Shown: positions 1 to 6,950 of the stretch, in pieces
How positions within the stretch are numbered: the stretch's first letter is position 1
Layout of the letters: every line of letters starts with the position of its first letter
Source: Confluentibacter lentus
Lineage (GTDB): Bacteria; Bacteroidota; Bacteroidia; Flavobacteriales; Flavobacteriaceae
Assembly: GCF_002806995.1 (NCBI RefSeq)
Contig: NZ_NIHE01000003.1
Coordinates: 248,001 to 312,000 of the forward strand
DNA length: 64,000 nt
Reading direction: 5' to 3'
The notes under the pieces: model-generated
What the model saw: the letters and a program-made list of their open reading frames with translations, nothing else
Told to the model about the DNA's origin: nothing
Databases searched by the model: none
Program-made: the position numbers and the translations under genes

Positions 1-249
1 TATATTGAAACAAGTAACATTGTAAAATTAATTAGGGGTAAAGGCTTGCTTAATGCCATAGTGATAAACGATACTCGAGACAGTGAAACAGCATGGAATA
101 TTTGTTTGGCTTTGAGAGATAATGGGTTATTGGCAAAACCAACACATGGAAATATCATTCGTTTTGCTCCACCTTTAGTTATGAATGAAGAGCAATTATT
201 GGATTGTGTTTCAATCATTATTAAAACTTTAAAACAATTTGAAGTTTAA
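1..249 (+). CDS. rocD: Ornithine aminotransferase, C-terminal part
   Basis: The frame is open from the first base, so the start lies outside the window; 82 residues remain. The enzyme is a class III PLP-dependent aminotransferase that turns ornithine and 2-oxoglutarate into glutamate semialdehyde and glutamate in the cytoplasm. The piece seen is the C-terminal small domain; the stretch [14 protein letters not shown] is a hallmark of the family end. It closes 7 bases before a good hairpin terminator, so it is the last gene of its transcript. The catalytic lysine lies in the missing part. Confidence 0.9.
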   Translation, partial: YIETSNIVKLIRGKGLLNAIVINDTRDSETAWNICLALRDNGLLAKPTHGNIIRFAPPLVMNEEQLLDCVSIIIKTLKQFEV

Positions 250-256
250 AACAATA

Positions 257-283
257 AAAAAGCAACCAAATAGGTTGCTTTTT
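257..283. terminator. Bidirectional terminator between rocD and the CCC-motif gene
   Basis: Stem AGCAACC / GGTTGCT with a 5-base loop, A-run on the left and T-run on the right, so it can end transcripts from both convergent genes. Confidence 0.8.
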
Positions 284-303
284 CATTATTGCAAACAGGA
301 TGT

Positions 304-636
304 TTATTGCCCCATCATTTCTCTCATTTTTTCTTGCATTAATTCTTGGTCTTGTAAGGTGTCCCAACCGAATGCAGAGATTAGCCAAAGAACAAAAAGC
401 AAATATAAAGCACTTAAAATAATACCAATAATAGCTAATATTTTTCCAATTTTTACATTTTGAAAGCCTGTATATAATTCAGGATTTTCAGCATATAATT
501 TAGTTGCTTTGCTAGCTAAAATTACAGCTACAATTCCTAAAATTAAGCCTATAATCCCATAACAACAGCAAGTAATAATAGATAGTATACCAAATACTAA
601 AATAAGGGTTGCATTGGGTAGTTTTTGTTGTTCCAT
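304..636 (-). CDS. CCC-motif membrane protein
   Basis: A 110-residue inner-membrane protein with two hydrophobic hairpin regions (about residues 10-40 and 62-90) and three consecutive cysteines at 23-25 just inside the first one. This matches the small flavobacterial family named after the CCC motif, related to DUF4190-type membrane proteins; no function is established. The C-terminus is short, polar and Met/Glu-rich. It lies 11 bases downstream of the DUF2752 gene on the same strand, so the two are probably cotranscribed, and it runs into the terminator shared with rocD. Confidence 0.85.
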   Translation of the reverse strand: MEQQKLPNATLILVFGILSIITCCCYGIIGLILGIVAVILASKATKLYAENPELYTGFQNVKIGKILAIIGIILSALYLLFVLWLISAFGWDTLQDQELMQEKMREMMGQ

Positions 637-647
637 AATATTTCTTT

Positions 648-938
648 TTAGTGGTTTAGAAAGGTTTTAAAAACGAAATTACCGACTATGATTAGTCCAT
701 TTAATATAGCCAAAATAGTAATTATTTTACTAGCATATCTGAAATTTTTGAAAGTATTTAAAGCGATTAATCCGAAAAGTAATATTAAGCTAAAAATAGC
801 AGGGTACATAAAGAAAGCTTCTGTGAATTCTCCTTTAAATATAAGTAAAATAGAACGCTGCATACCACATCCCATACATTCTACTCCAAACAATTTTTTG
901 TTTAGGCAAGGCAGCATAAAATCCTCAATAGACGTCAT
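648..938 (-). CDS. DUF2752 family membrane protein
   Basis: A 96-residue protein with the DUF2752 signature: Cys11, then Cys21-x-x-Cys24-Gly-x-x-Arg (ECMGCGMQR), followed by two transmembrane segments (about 40-58 and 66-88). The family is small, membrane bound and of unknown function; the cysteines suggest metal or redox chemistry, which is inference. It is first in a two-gene unit with the CCC-motif gene. No clear promoter was found in the AT-rich upstream region. Confidence 0.85.
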   Translation of the reverse strand: MTSIEDFMLPCLNKKLFGVECMGCGMQRSILLIFKGEFTEAFFMYPAIFSLILLFGLIALNTFKNFRYASKIITILAILNGLIIVGNFVFKTFLNH

Positions 939-1079
939 ATAAAAGTATTATATTGCTAAAATACTAAAAGGATTGAAATTATATTTCTTAATTTCTAAAA
1001 ACGGAATTGTTATCTGGATTTTTTGATTGAGTTTAAATTTAAAATTCAATAATGTATCACAGTATATCTCAGTAAATAA

Positions 1080-1087
1080 TATATTTG
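1080..1087 (+). promoter_or_regulatory. Candidate -7 element (TATATTTG)
   Basis: Exact match to the Bacteroidota -7 consensus TAnnTTTG, about 85 bases before the 61-residue membrane protein. No clear -33 TTG at the usual spacing, so support is moderate. The remaining 939-1174 sequence is AT-rich and shows nothing else. Confidence 0.4.
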
Positions 1088-1174
1088 AATAAAAATTATT
1101 GATTACTTTTCAATAATTTATTTTGATTCGTGAAGCTTTTTAAAATCAATCACTGAACATAATTTTTAATCCTA

Positions 1175-1360
1175 ATGAAATACATTAATTACACACTTAT
1201 AATCTTAGGTGCTATTATTGCACTTTATTCTAAAACCGGCACTGAGCAAAATCTATTTATTTTAATTGGTGGGATTACAATGCTAATGATTGGGGTTTAT
1301 AGAATTTCCAAAACAATTCCCAGTAAATTTAATGATGAAGAAAACAATGAAACTAATTAA
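1175..1360 (+). CDS. Small two-helix membrane protein
   Basis: A 61-residue protein with two hydrophobic segments (about 5-20 and 27-45) joined by a short polar loop and ending in an acidic, Asn-rich tail. I do not recognise a named family. It stops 2 bases before the Smr-domain gene, so translation is probably coupled, and a -7 element lies upstream. That arrangement and the plausible protein composition argue that the gene is real. Confidence 0.7.
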   Translation: MKYINYTLIILGAIIALYSKTGTEQNLFILIGGITMLMIGVYRISKTIPSKFNDEENNETN

Positions 1361-1362
1361 TT

Positions 1363-1923
1363 ATGGATTTTAATGTTGGTGATCGTGTATTGGTTCTAGA
1401 TGAAGATTTTTCTGGAATTATTAAAATGATTAAAGATAATATCATAACTATTGAAACTGAAGACGGCTTTTTACTTGATTACCAAAGTAATGAACTTGTC
1501 AAGAAGAAGTCAGATAGTTCTATGAAATCAGCATTATTTACAAATACAAGCATTAATACCGTTATTTCAGAAAAAGAAACGTCAAAAAGAAAGCAGCCAA
1601 CAACAAAACCTAAAGAACGTTACGAACCAACCATGGAAGTTGATTTGCATATCAATCAATTGGTGAAATCATCTAAAGGGATGAGTAATTATGACATGTT
1701 AACGCTTCAGTTAGATACTGCCAAACGCCAATTGGAATTTGCCATGGCGAAACGCATTCAAAAAATTGTCTTTATCCATGGAGTTGGAGAAGGTGTTCTT
1801 AAAGTGGAATTGGAATATTTATTTGCCCGCTACAATAATGTAAAATTCTATGATGCCAATTACCAAAAATATGGACTAGGTGCCACCGAGGTTTATATTT
1901 TTCAAAATGTGGAGCCTAATTAA
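1363..1923 (+). CDS. Smr/MutS2 C-terminal domain protein
   Basis: A 186-residue protein. Residues 1-47 form a small beta-rich domain resembling the N-terminus of DUF2027/Smr proteins, then comes a polar Lys-rich linker, then an Smr domain (about 90-183). The domain shows the family landmarks EVDLH (92-96) and HGVGEGVL (139-146, equal to the HGxGxGxL nucleic-acid-binding loop). Smr domains bind or nick branched DNA or RNA, but the role here is unknown. It follows the small membrane protein by 2 bases, and its end overlaps the convergent lipoprotein gene by 8 bases. Confidence 0.85.
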   Translation: MDFNVGDRVLVLDEDFSGIIKMIKDNIITIETEDGFLLDYQSNELVKKKSDSSMKSALFTNTSINTVISEKETSKRKQPTTKPKERYEPTMEVDLHINQLVKSSKGMSNYDMLTLQLDTAKRQLEFAMAKRIQKIVFIHGVGEGVLKVELEYLFARYNNVKFYDANYQKYGLGATEVYIFQNVEPN

Positions 1924-2818
1924 AAGGTGGAACAACTTGTTCTGTTGCAGTTAAGCCGGCGTTTTCTAAAATACCAAAATCGAATTCGTCTTGCGACAAA
2001 ATATCCAGACTAATCCCAGTCACTTTAAGGGTTACCAAATAACTTAAGTTAATGATATGGTTTCTGTAAGCAGTGGCGGCAACGCTAATGACAACATTGC
2101 TATTCAAATAATCAGGGCCTACTAAACTATCACTGATATCATTTCTGGGGTTTTGGTCTTGGGTGTCTGTTTCTTCGTCACGGGTTAAAATGCCATCACC
2201 GTCATCATCTGCATCTAAATAATCGGGAATGCCATCACCATCGGTATCTTGGGCATCATTTAAGACGCCGTCGCCGTTTGGATCAGGATTTTCATCCTTA
2301 GTCAATACATTGTCGCCATCATCATCAGCATCTAAATAATTTGGTATACCGTCGCCATCTGTATCGTCGTCATCTAAATTACCATTGCCGTTTATGTCTT
2401 CTAGAATAGCTAAAATGCCATCGTTATCATCTTTAGTTAAAGTAGCTGTTATAATAGCGGTAGCGGTACTTTGGTAATCTTGGGTTATTTTTATTTCAGA
2501 AGAAGGCACATCGCTACAAAATAAATTGTCGGGCAATGTGGTGTTGCTGTATGTTCTATAATTAAATAGGCCGGACGTTGTAGTAACAAGAGTGTTTCCT
2601 GACCCCACATTTATAATTTGGGAAATTGTTAAGTTTTCTACAAAAAATGATAAAGATTCCGATGGGTCATTTTTGGTTTTATAAAACACTAAATTTGTTT
2701 CTCCGCAAGCTTGAAAGGATTCATCAAAATCAAATTCTACCGCAATAACATCACCATCACTACAAGAAAAAGAAACGATTAAATTTATAAATACTATAAC
2801 AATTAAAGATTTCTTCAT
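1916..2818 (-). CDS. Lipoprotein with calcium-binding thrombospondin-type-3 repeats
   Basis: Starts at the ATG at 2816-2818, giving 300 residues with a lipoprotein signal (MKKSLIVIVF... lipobox SFSC, Cys19). The open frame extends further upstream, but a -7 element (2836-2843) lies within that extension, so the shorter start is right. After an N-terminal beta-rich part, the centre carries several Asp-rich motifs of the form DxDGDGIPxYLDADDDGD, typical of calcium-binding type-3 repeats that also act as rigid spacers on surface proteins. Probably anchored in the outer membrane. Function unknown. It overlaps the Smr gene end to end by 8 bases. Confidence 0.85.
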   Translation of the reverse strand: MKKSLIVIVFINLIVSFSCSDGDVIAVEFDFDESFQACGETNLVFYKTKNDPSESLSFFVENLTISQIINVGSGNTLVTTTSGLFNYRTYSNTTLPDNLFCSDVPSSEIKITQDYQSTATAIITATLTKDDNDGILAILEDINGNGNLDDDDTDGDGIPNYLDADDDGDNVLTKDENPDPNGDGVLNDAQDTDGDGIPDYLDADDDGDGILTRDEETDTQDQNPRNDISDSLVGPDYLNSNVVISVAATAYRNHIINLSYLVTLKVTGISLDILSQDEFDFGILENAGLTATEQVVPPFN

Positions 2819-2835
2819 TGGTTTGGGTTTTAAGG

Positions 2836-2843
2836 CAAAAATA
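2836..2843 (-). promoter_or_regulatory. Candidate -7 element for the Ca-binding lipoprotein
   Basis: On the minus strand this reads TATTTTTG, a TAnnTTTG match, 17 bases before the chosen ATG. It decides between the two possible starts. Confidence 0.5.
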
Positions 2844-2871
2844 ATAGAATTGATATTTATAACGCCTGATA

Positions 2872-2901
2872 TTGATAATAATTTTATTTGAAGTAATTTT
2901 G
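2872..2901 (+). promoter_or_regulatory. Promoter of the cysteine desulfurase gene
   Basis: TTG at 2872-2874 and TAATTTTG at 2894-2901, separated by 19 bases, fit the Bacteroidota -33/-7 promoter. The ATG follows 16 bases after the -7 element, so the leader is very short. Confidence 0.6.
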
Positions 2902-2917
2902 CCATAGATTAAAAAAA

Positions 2918-4057
2918 ATGGAACACGTATATTTAGACAATGCGGCAACTACGCAAATTCGTGATGAAGTTATCATTGGGATGACTAATGTTATGAAGGA
3001 TAATTATGGAAATCCTTCATCTTCACATAGTTTTGGCAGGTCATCTAAATCAATTATTGAAAAATATAGGAAGCAAATAGCCAGTCACTTAAATGTGTCC
3101 GCTAGCGAAATAGTATTTACTTCTGGAGGGACTGAAGCCGATAATCTGGTATTAAGAAGTGCCGTAAGGGATTTAGGCATTACCCACATTGTAACTTCAA
3201 AAATTGAACATCACGCGGTATTGCATACCATAGAACAGTTGATTAAAGAGTATAAAATCGCCGTTAGTTATGTTGATTTAAAAGTCAATGGCAGTGTTGA
3301 TGTCTTGCATTTAGAAACATTGTTGCAAACAGAAAGTAAAACGCTTGTTAGCTTAATGCATATAAACAATGAAATTGGTAATATACTGAATTTAAAAAAG
3401 ATAGCTCATTTATGCAAAGCTAACCATGCGTTGTTTCATAGTGATACCGTGCAGTCTGTTGGACATTATAAGCTGGATTTACAAGACATTCAAGTTGATT
3501 TTTTAGCAGCAAGTGCCCATAAGTTTCATGGTCCAAAAGGTGTTGGTTTTGCTTTTGTTAGAAAAAATTCAGGACTAAAACCTTTAATTTTTGGTGGTGA
3601 GCAAGAAAGAGGACTTAGGGCCGGAACAGAGAGCATGCACAATATTGTTGGTATAGCCGAAGCTTTGGATATAGCCTATGGGAATTTAGAGGAAGAAAGT
3701 GCTTATATATTAGAATTAAAGCAGTATTTTATTGATAAAATTTCCAATGACATTCCACAAGTTACTTTCAATGGAAATTCTGGAAACATAAAAAAAAGTA
3801 CTTACACGCTTGTAAATGTTTGTTTGCCTGTTCCTGCATCAAAGGCAACGATGTTCTTATTTCAGTTGGATTTAAAAGGTATTGCGTGTTCTAAAGGGAG
3901 TGCCTGCCAAAGTGGTAGTTCTCAAAATTCGCATGTACTAGCTGAAATTCTGGATGATGAACAGTTACAAAAACCTTCCATTCGCTTTTCTTTCAGCATT
4001 TATAATACCAAGGATGAAATTGATTATGTTATTGGGGTTTTGAAGGGATTGATTTAA
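2918..4057 (+). CDS. Cysteine desulfurase (IscS/NifS type)
   Basis: A 379-residue PLP enzyme of aminotransferase class V that removes sulfur from cysteine to give alanine and a protein persulfide for Fe-S cluster or thio-cofactor assembly in the cytoplasm. Visible marks: GGTEADN cofactor region near residue 70, PLP lysine Lys202 in SAHKFHG, and catalytic Cys330 in GSACQSGS. The cysteine loop is the longer group I form seen in IscS and NifS, not the short SufS loop. It is not next to iscU or suf genes, so its exact partner cannot be told. Full length, own promoter. Confidence 0.93.
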   Translation: MEHVYLDNAATTQIRDEVIIGMTNVMKDNYGNPSSSHSFGRSSKSIIEKYRKQIASHLNVSASEIVFTSGGTEADNLVLRSAVRDLGITHIVTSKIEHHAVLHTIEQLIKEYKIAVSYVDLKVNGSVDVLHLETLLQTESKTLVSLMHINNEIGNILNLKKIAHLCKANHALFHSDTVQSVGHYKLDLQDIQVDFLAASAHKFHGPKGVGFAFVRKNSGLKPLIFGGEQERGLRAGTESMHNIVGIAEALDIAYGNLEEESAYILELKQYFIDKISNDIPQVTFNGNSGNIKKSTYTLVNVCLPVPASKATMFLFQLDLKGIACSKGSACQSGSSQNSHVLAEILDDEQLQKPSIRFSFSIYNTKDEIDYVIGVLKGLI

Positions 4058-4145
4058 TATCAATGATTATAAGAATCGGCAAATAATGCAATAAAACCAC
4101 CTGAATTGGATAAATCGAATTTAGATATTGCATACGGTTAACAAA

Positions 4146-4173
4146 TAAGCCACACTTTAAAAAGTGTGGCTTA
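4146..4173. terminator. Hairpin between cysteine desulfurase and cysteine-rich peptide
   Basis: Stem TAAGCCACACTTT / AAAGTGTGGCTTA, 13 base pairs, between two convergent genes. The flanking T-runs are short on both strands, so it is a moderate bidirectional terminator. Confidence 0.6.
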
Positions 4174-4195
4174 AAAATTTAAATGTAAAGAATGC

Positions 4196-4318
4196 TTAAT
4201 TGCAATCAACACATGCACAAGTAATTCCACAATTGCAATTTTCACAACTACAATTAAGACTAGAACATTTTTTGTTGTCTTCTTGAAAAATACTACTCAC
4301 TTCGAATTCTGATTTCAT
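4196..4318 (-). CDS. Cysteine-rich 40-residue peptide, metallothionein-like
   Basis: A short frame with ATG at 4316-4318 and TAA at 4196-4198. The product has a polar 17-residue head and then eight cysteines in 22 residues (18, 23, 25, 28, 30, 34, 36, 39), arranged as CxC, CxxC and CxC pairs (CSCENCNCG and CACVDC). That density suggests thiolate binding of a soft metal such as Cu(I), Zn or Cd. It has its own -7 element (4355-4362) and a 14-base palindrome upstream, and lies downstream of an HMA-like AraC regulator and a YHS-motif cyclase on the same strand. No known family is recognised by eye; metal storage or chaperoning is inference. It is not obviously a secreted peptide because no signal sequence is present. 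Confidence 0.7.
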   Translation of the reverse strand: MKSEFEVSSIFQEDNKKCSSLNCSCENCNCGITCACVDCN

Positions 4319-4354
4319 AATTTTTGTTTTAATTTTTTAATTAATTTTATAGTA

Positions 4355-4391
4355 CAAAAATAGCATCAGTAAAAATGAATGTAATTACATT
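4355..4391 (-). promoter_or_regulatory. Promoter and palindromic operator candidate of the cysteine-rich peptide
   Basis: The minus strand reads TATTTTTG at 4355-4362 (TAnnTTTG), about 37 bases before the peptide ATG. Immediately upstream, 4378-4391 is the perfect 14-base palindrome AATGTAATTACATT, placed where the -33 element would be. A regulator bound there could block or replace -33 recognition. No good TTG is seen at the usual spacing, which fits an activator-dependent promoter. Confidence 0.5.
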
Positions 4392-4421
4392 ACTTTTGGT
4401 AAGACTTACAAAATTTTGTCA

Positions 4422-4997
4422 TTAAACTTTATCGAGCAATTTACGCCTATTAGAGCCAACTTGTTTAAAATGTGAAGGTGTTAATCCTGTAATTTTTTTA
4501 AATTGATTAGAAAGGTGGGCAGCGCTGCTATAATCCATTTCGAAAGCAATTTCCGATAATGTCATTTCTTTGTACACTAATAGTTCTTTTACTTTTTCAA
4601 CTCGTTGTTCAATAAAATAATTTTCTATTGTTCTGCCTTCAATGGAAGAAAATAAACTACTTAAATAAGTATATTCGTGATGCATATTTTCTGATAGGAA
4701 AACGGAAAGTTTCATTATATTTTCTGCTAAGCCAACTTCCTTTCGTGCTTTTTTTATTATTAATTGTTTTATTTTTTCAATTGTTCCTCGCATCCTATTA
4801 TCAATCAATTCTAGTCCTATTTTAATAAGGTTAGTGCTTAATAAATCATTTTGCTGCATAGTTAAATTAATCAATAAATGAATTTCGCCTATGATGACCT
4901 GTTGAAATTGTAAATCTAAATTTCTTAAAACATCTTCTACCGCAAGGATGCAGCGATGACAAACCATATTTTTAACAAATAATATATTAGGTGTCAT
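4422..4997 (-). CDS. AraC-family regulator with HMA-like metal-binding N-terminus
   Basis: A 191-residue protein. The first ~70 residues look like a heavy-metal-associated (HMA) ferredoxin-like fold with MVCHRC at 11-16, matching the MxCxxC loop of copper and zinc carriers, followed by beta strands and helices. The C-terminal ~100 residues form the AraC double helix-turn-helix (recognisable SEIAFEMDYSSAAHLSNQF, then KKITGLTPSHFKQ). Expected role: cytoplasmic metal sensor that controls metal-handling genes. It starts 8 bases after the cyclase gene and lies 103 bases upstream of the cysteine-rich peptide gene. Which metal it senses is not visible. Confidence 0.85.
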   Translation of the reverse strand: MTPNILFVKNMVCHRCILAVEDVLRNLDLQFQQVIIGEIHLLINLTMQQNDLLSTNLIKIGLELIDNRMRGTIEKIKQLIIKKARKEVGLAENIMKLSVFLSENMHHEYTYLSSLFSSIEGRTIENYFIEQRVEKVKELLVYKEMTLSEIAFEMDYSSAAHLSNQFKKITGLTPSHFKQVGSNRRKLLDKV

Positions 4998-5005
4998 AAT
5001 GATAG

Positions 5006-5653
5006 TTAGTAAACTTCAGGATTGGTAGATTGACTTTTTAAATAAATATCGAGGCAGGCAGGCGAACAAAAGAAGATATTTTCTAATTTAGGATGCTTTG
5101 TGGCTTGGACTATATCCAAAATCAACATTCTGCAAACACTATCAATAAAAACTTTGTTTTTGCATTCACTTCTTAACTCATACATTTCCATAACTCCACT
5201 TATATTTTTAAAGGTGTGCTTCCCCATCGACTGCAGCTTAAAAAGACTCTTATCAAAAAGTGATTCGATAAACGCTTCTGAACACCAAAATGTGCCTGGG
5301 CTCGCTTTGGCCGCAATTCTTGATGTTAGGTTTATTGTAGTGCCAAAATAGCTGTTATGTCTTGTTAGAACTTTTCCATAATGAATGCCGCCATGAACCT
5401 GAAGAAAATTATGTTCATTGGATGTAGAGTTTATAATCCTGACTGCTGTTGCAAGTAAAAAATCAGGATTTGAAGATACAACCATCACCTCATCACCTGT
5501 GCGTTCCTGAAGATGGCAATCATCCACAAGGCATTCCTTTATAATTTCGATATACCTATCAATTAGGTCTGCAGCAGAAACAGCGCCATGCACTTCTGTA
5601 AGAGCTGTATAACCTGATAAATCTGACATGAGAATACAAATGTTTTCTTCCAT
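5006..5653 (-). CDS. Class III nucleotide cyclase with C-terminal YHS-like motif
   Basis: A 215-residue soluble protein. Residues 1-160 form a class III adenylate/guanylate cyclase domain: metal-binding Asp11 (MSDLSGYT) and Asp54 (RTGDEVMVV), and the catalytic Asn108 and Arg112 in TTINLTSRI. The base-selecting positions appear to be Glu50 and Ser101, not the Lys/Asp pair of adenylate cyclases. Residues 168-215 resemble a YHS metal-binding motif: DSVCRM (Cys174), then IFFCSPACLDIYL (Cys196, Cys200), then NPEVY. It heads a minus-strand cluster with the AraC regulator. Fusion of a cyclase to a YHS motif suggests metal-dependent second-messenger output (inference). Whether it makes cAMP or cGMP is open. 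Confidence 0.85.
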   Translation of the reverse strand: MEENICILMSDLSGYTALTEVHGAVSAADLIDRYIEIIKECLVDDCHLQERTGDEVMVVSSNPDFLLATAVRIINSTSNEHNFLQVHGGIHYGKVLTRHNSYFGTTINLTSRIAAKASPGTFWCSEAFIESLFDKSLFKLQSMGKHTFKNISGVMEMYELRSECKNKVFIDSVCRMLILDIVQATKHPKLENIFFCSPACLDIYLKSQSTNPEVY

Positions 5654-5984
5654 AAATATCAGTTTATTTTATAATTAAATATACAAATATTTCATTCTTA
5701 TCGATTAAACTTAATTAATAAATTTTTAGCAAAATAAGTTGGTATTATTGACCGAATAAGAAACTAATCAAACGGAGCATTTTTAAAATAGGTTTTATAG
5801 TAATGATTTTGCAAATTTCAATATTATTTTTGAAAAAGTGTTTTAAAAATAATTTAGGGACCATTAAAAGCCCTTTGAATTTATGAGGAAATTTTCATTA
5901 TATTAGTGGTAGTTTAAATCCAGGCGTTAGGCAATTTCCGAGCAAACCAAATTAATAGAATTTAAATCTTGAAAAAACTAAAAA
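5654..5984. other. Divergent intergenic region between cyclase and DUF3703 genes
   Basis: 331 bases without a gene, separating the minus-strand cyclase from the plus-strand DUF3703 gene and therefore holding both promoters. I could not place an exact TAnnTTTG on either strand; AATATTTG on the minus strand near 5682-5689 is one base off. The stretch is AT-rich apart from a small GC patch around 5920-5945 (AGGCGTTAGGC). No hairpin terminator or long inverted repeat is evident. Confidence 0.5.
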
Positions 5985-6356
5985 ATGAAATTTTACACTT
6001 CGTTTCCAAAGAGATTAAAACCATATTATAATGCAGAACTTGAAAAGTACCGTATTGAATATTCGAAAGGGAACTTAAAAAGTGCGTGGAGTCATTTAGA
6101 ACGAGCTCACATAATCGGTCAAAAATATCCTTTCTCACACACATTCGTACATTGGAAAATGTTGCAATTCGGATTCAAAATCAAAAGCGGAAAAGAAATT
6201 TTAGGTCAAATACCACGTTTAATTTTTGGTGGAGTAAAATCGTTTATTGGAAAAATTCCAGTCGGAAATCCCGGAGGAGCAAATGTTCCACCTCTAAAAT
6301 CATTTCCAATAGAAAAGGAATTGAAAGATATTTTTTTTAAAGCAGGACTGAATTAA
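5985..6356 (+). CDS. DUF3703 family protein
   Basis: A 123-residue soluble protein matching the DUF3703 pattern: Tyr/Glu-rich N-terminal helix, HLERAHIIGQ (about 37-46), HTFVHWKML (52-60), GQIPRLIFGGVKSFIGKIPVGNPGGANV toward the end and a KSFPIEKEL-type tail. The biochemical role is unknown. Family members are often found near metal-resistance genes, which fits the divergent metal-sensor cluster here, though this link is inference. A second frame inside it (6086-6340) is a shadow. Standing alone on its strand with a long upstream region, it may share regulation with the cyclase. Confidence 0.8.
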   Translation: MKFYTSFPKRLKPYYNAELEKYRIEYSKGNLKSAWSHLERAHIIGQKYPFSHTFVHWKMLQFGFKIKSGKEILGQIPRLIFGGVKSFIGKIPVGNPGGANVPPLKSFPIEKELKDIFFKAGLN

Positions 6357-6541
6357 ATCCAAAAACAAAAATCGTAACACCTCAATAATTGTAGTTTATT
6401 ATGATAAGGAGCTAAAAAGTTTAAATACAATTTATACTACTGGATCTCAGCGGAATAATCCAACGCATGATTTAATGGCAAAATAATACCTGATATTTTA
6501 ACTATAAGACTTCATGACTAATAAATTAACGATTTTAAAAA

Positions 6542-6925
6542 ATGAATGATTTTTATATAGGAGTTATTGTAACTATTGCAATAATTGGTTTGTTGGAAAT
6601 ATTCCAATTTTTAGAAAAACGACTAATCGGTGCTTTGACATTAGTTGGCATTCCTTTTATTTATATTGGTTTTTCTTGGAATGATGTTCTCTCGCTGACT
6701 TATGCCATACTTGGAGCTGCAATATTTTTTACAATTTCTTATTTTGGTTATAAGAAGAATTTTATTCTAATTATAATAGGACTAATTCTACACGGTATTT
6801 GGGACATTCTATTTCCATATTACAGCTCAAGTGCCCCTGAAGGTTATGATATATTTTGCTTGACCGTAGACTTTCTTTTGGCTTTATATTTCTACATAAG
6901 AGTTAAGCCTCTCAAACTAATTTGA
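6542..6925 (+). CDS. Four-helix membrane protein, possibly DUF6010-like
   Basis: A 127-residue polytopic membrane protein with four to five hydrophobic segments. The motif LHGIWDIL near residue 80-87, followed by a short polar loop with Pro/Tyr and a final helix, resembles the DUF6010 family of small integral membrane proteins; that assignment is tentative. No function known. It lies 185 bases after the DUF3703 gene; the gap holds no recognisable element. It ends 25 bases before the convergent TonB receptor gene and no terminator is seen between them. Confidence 0.65.
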   Translation: MNDFYIGVIVTIAIIGLLEIFQFLEKRLIGALTLVGIPFIYIGFSWNDVLSLTYAILGAAIFFTISYFGYKKNFILIIIGLILHGIWDILFPYYSSSAPEGYDIFCLTVDFLLALYFYIRVKPLKLI

Positions 6926-6950
6926 AAATAAAAATAAACTGGCGACTAAA

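Noticed and set aside
5924-5932. GCGTTAGGC resembling an integron attC core
   Set aside because: Only one 9-base match, no partner core at the needed distance and no foldable attC stem, so chance is more likely.
6086-6340. 84-residue frame within DUF3703
   Set aside because: Second-frame shadow; the first frame matches a known family.
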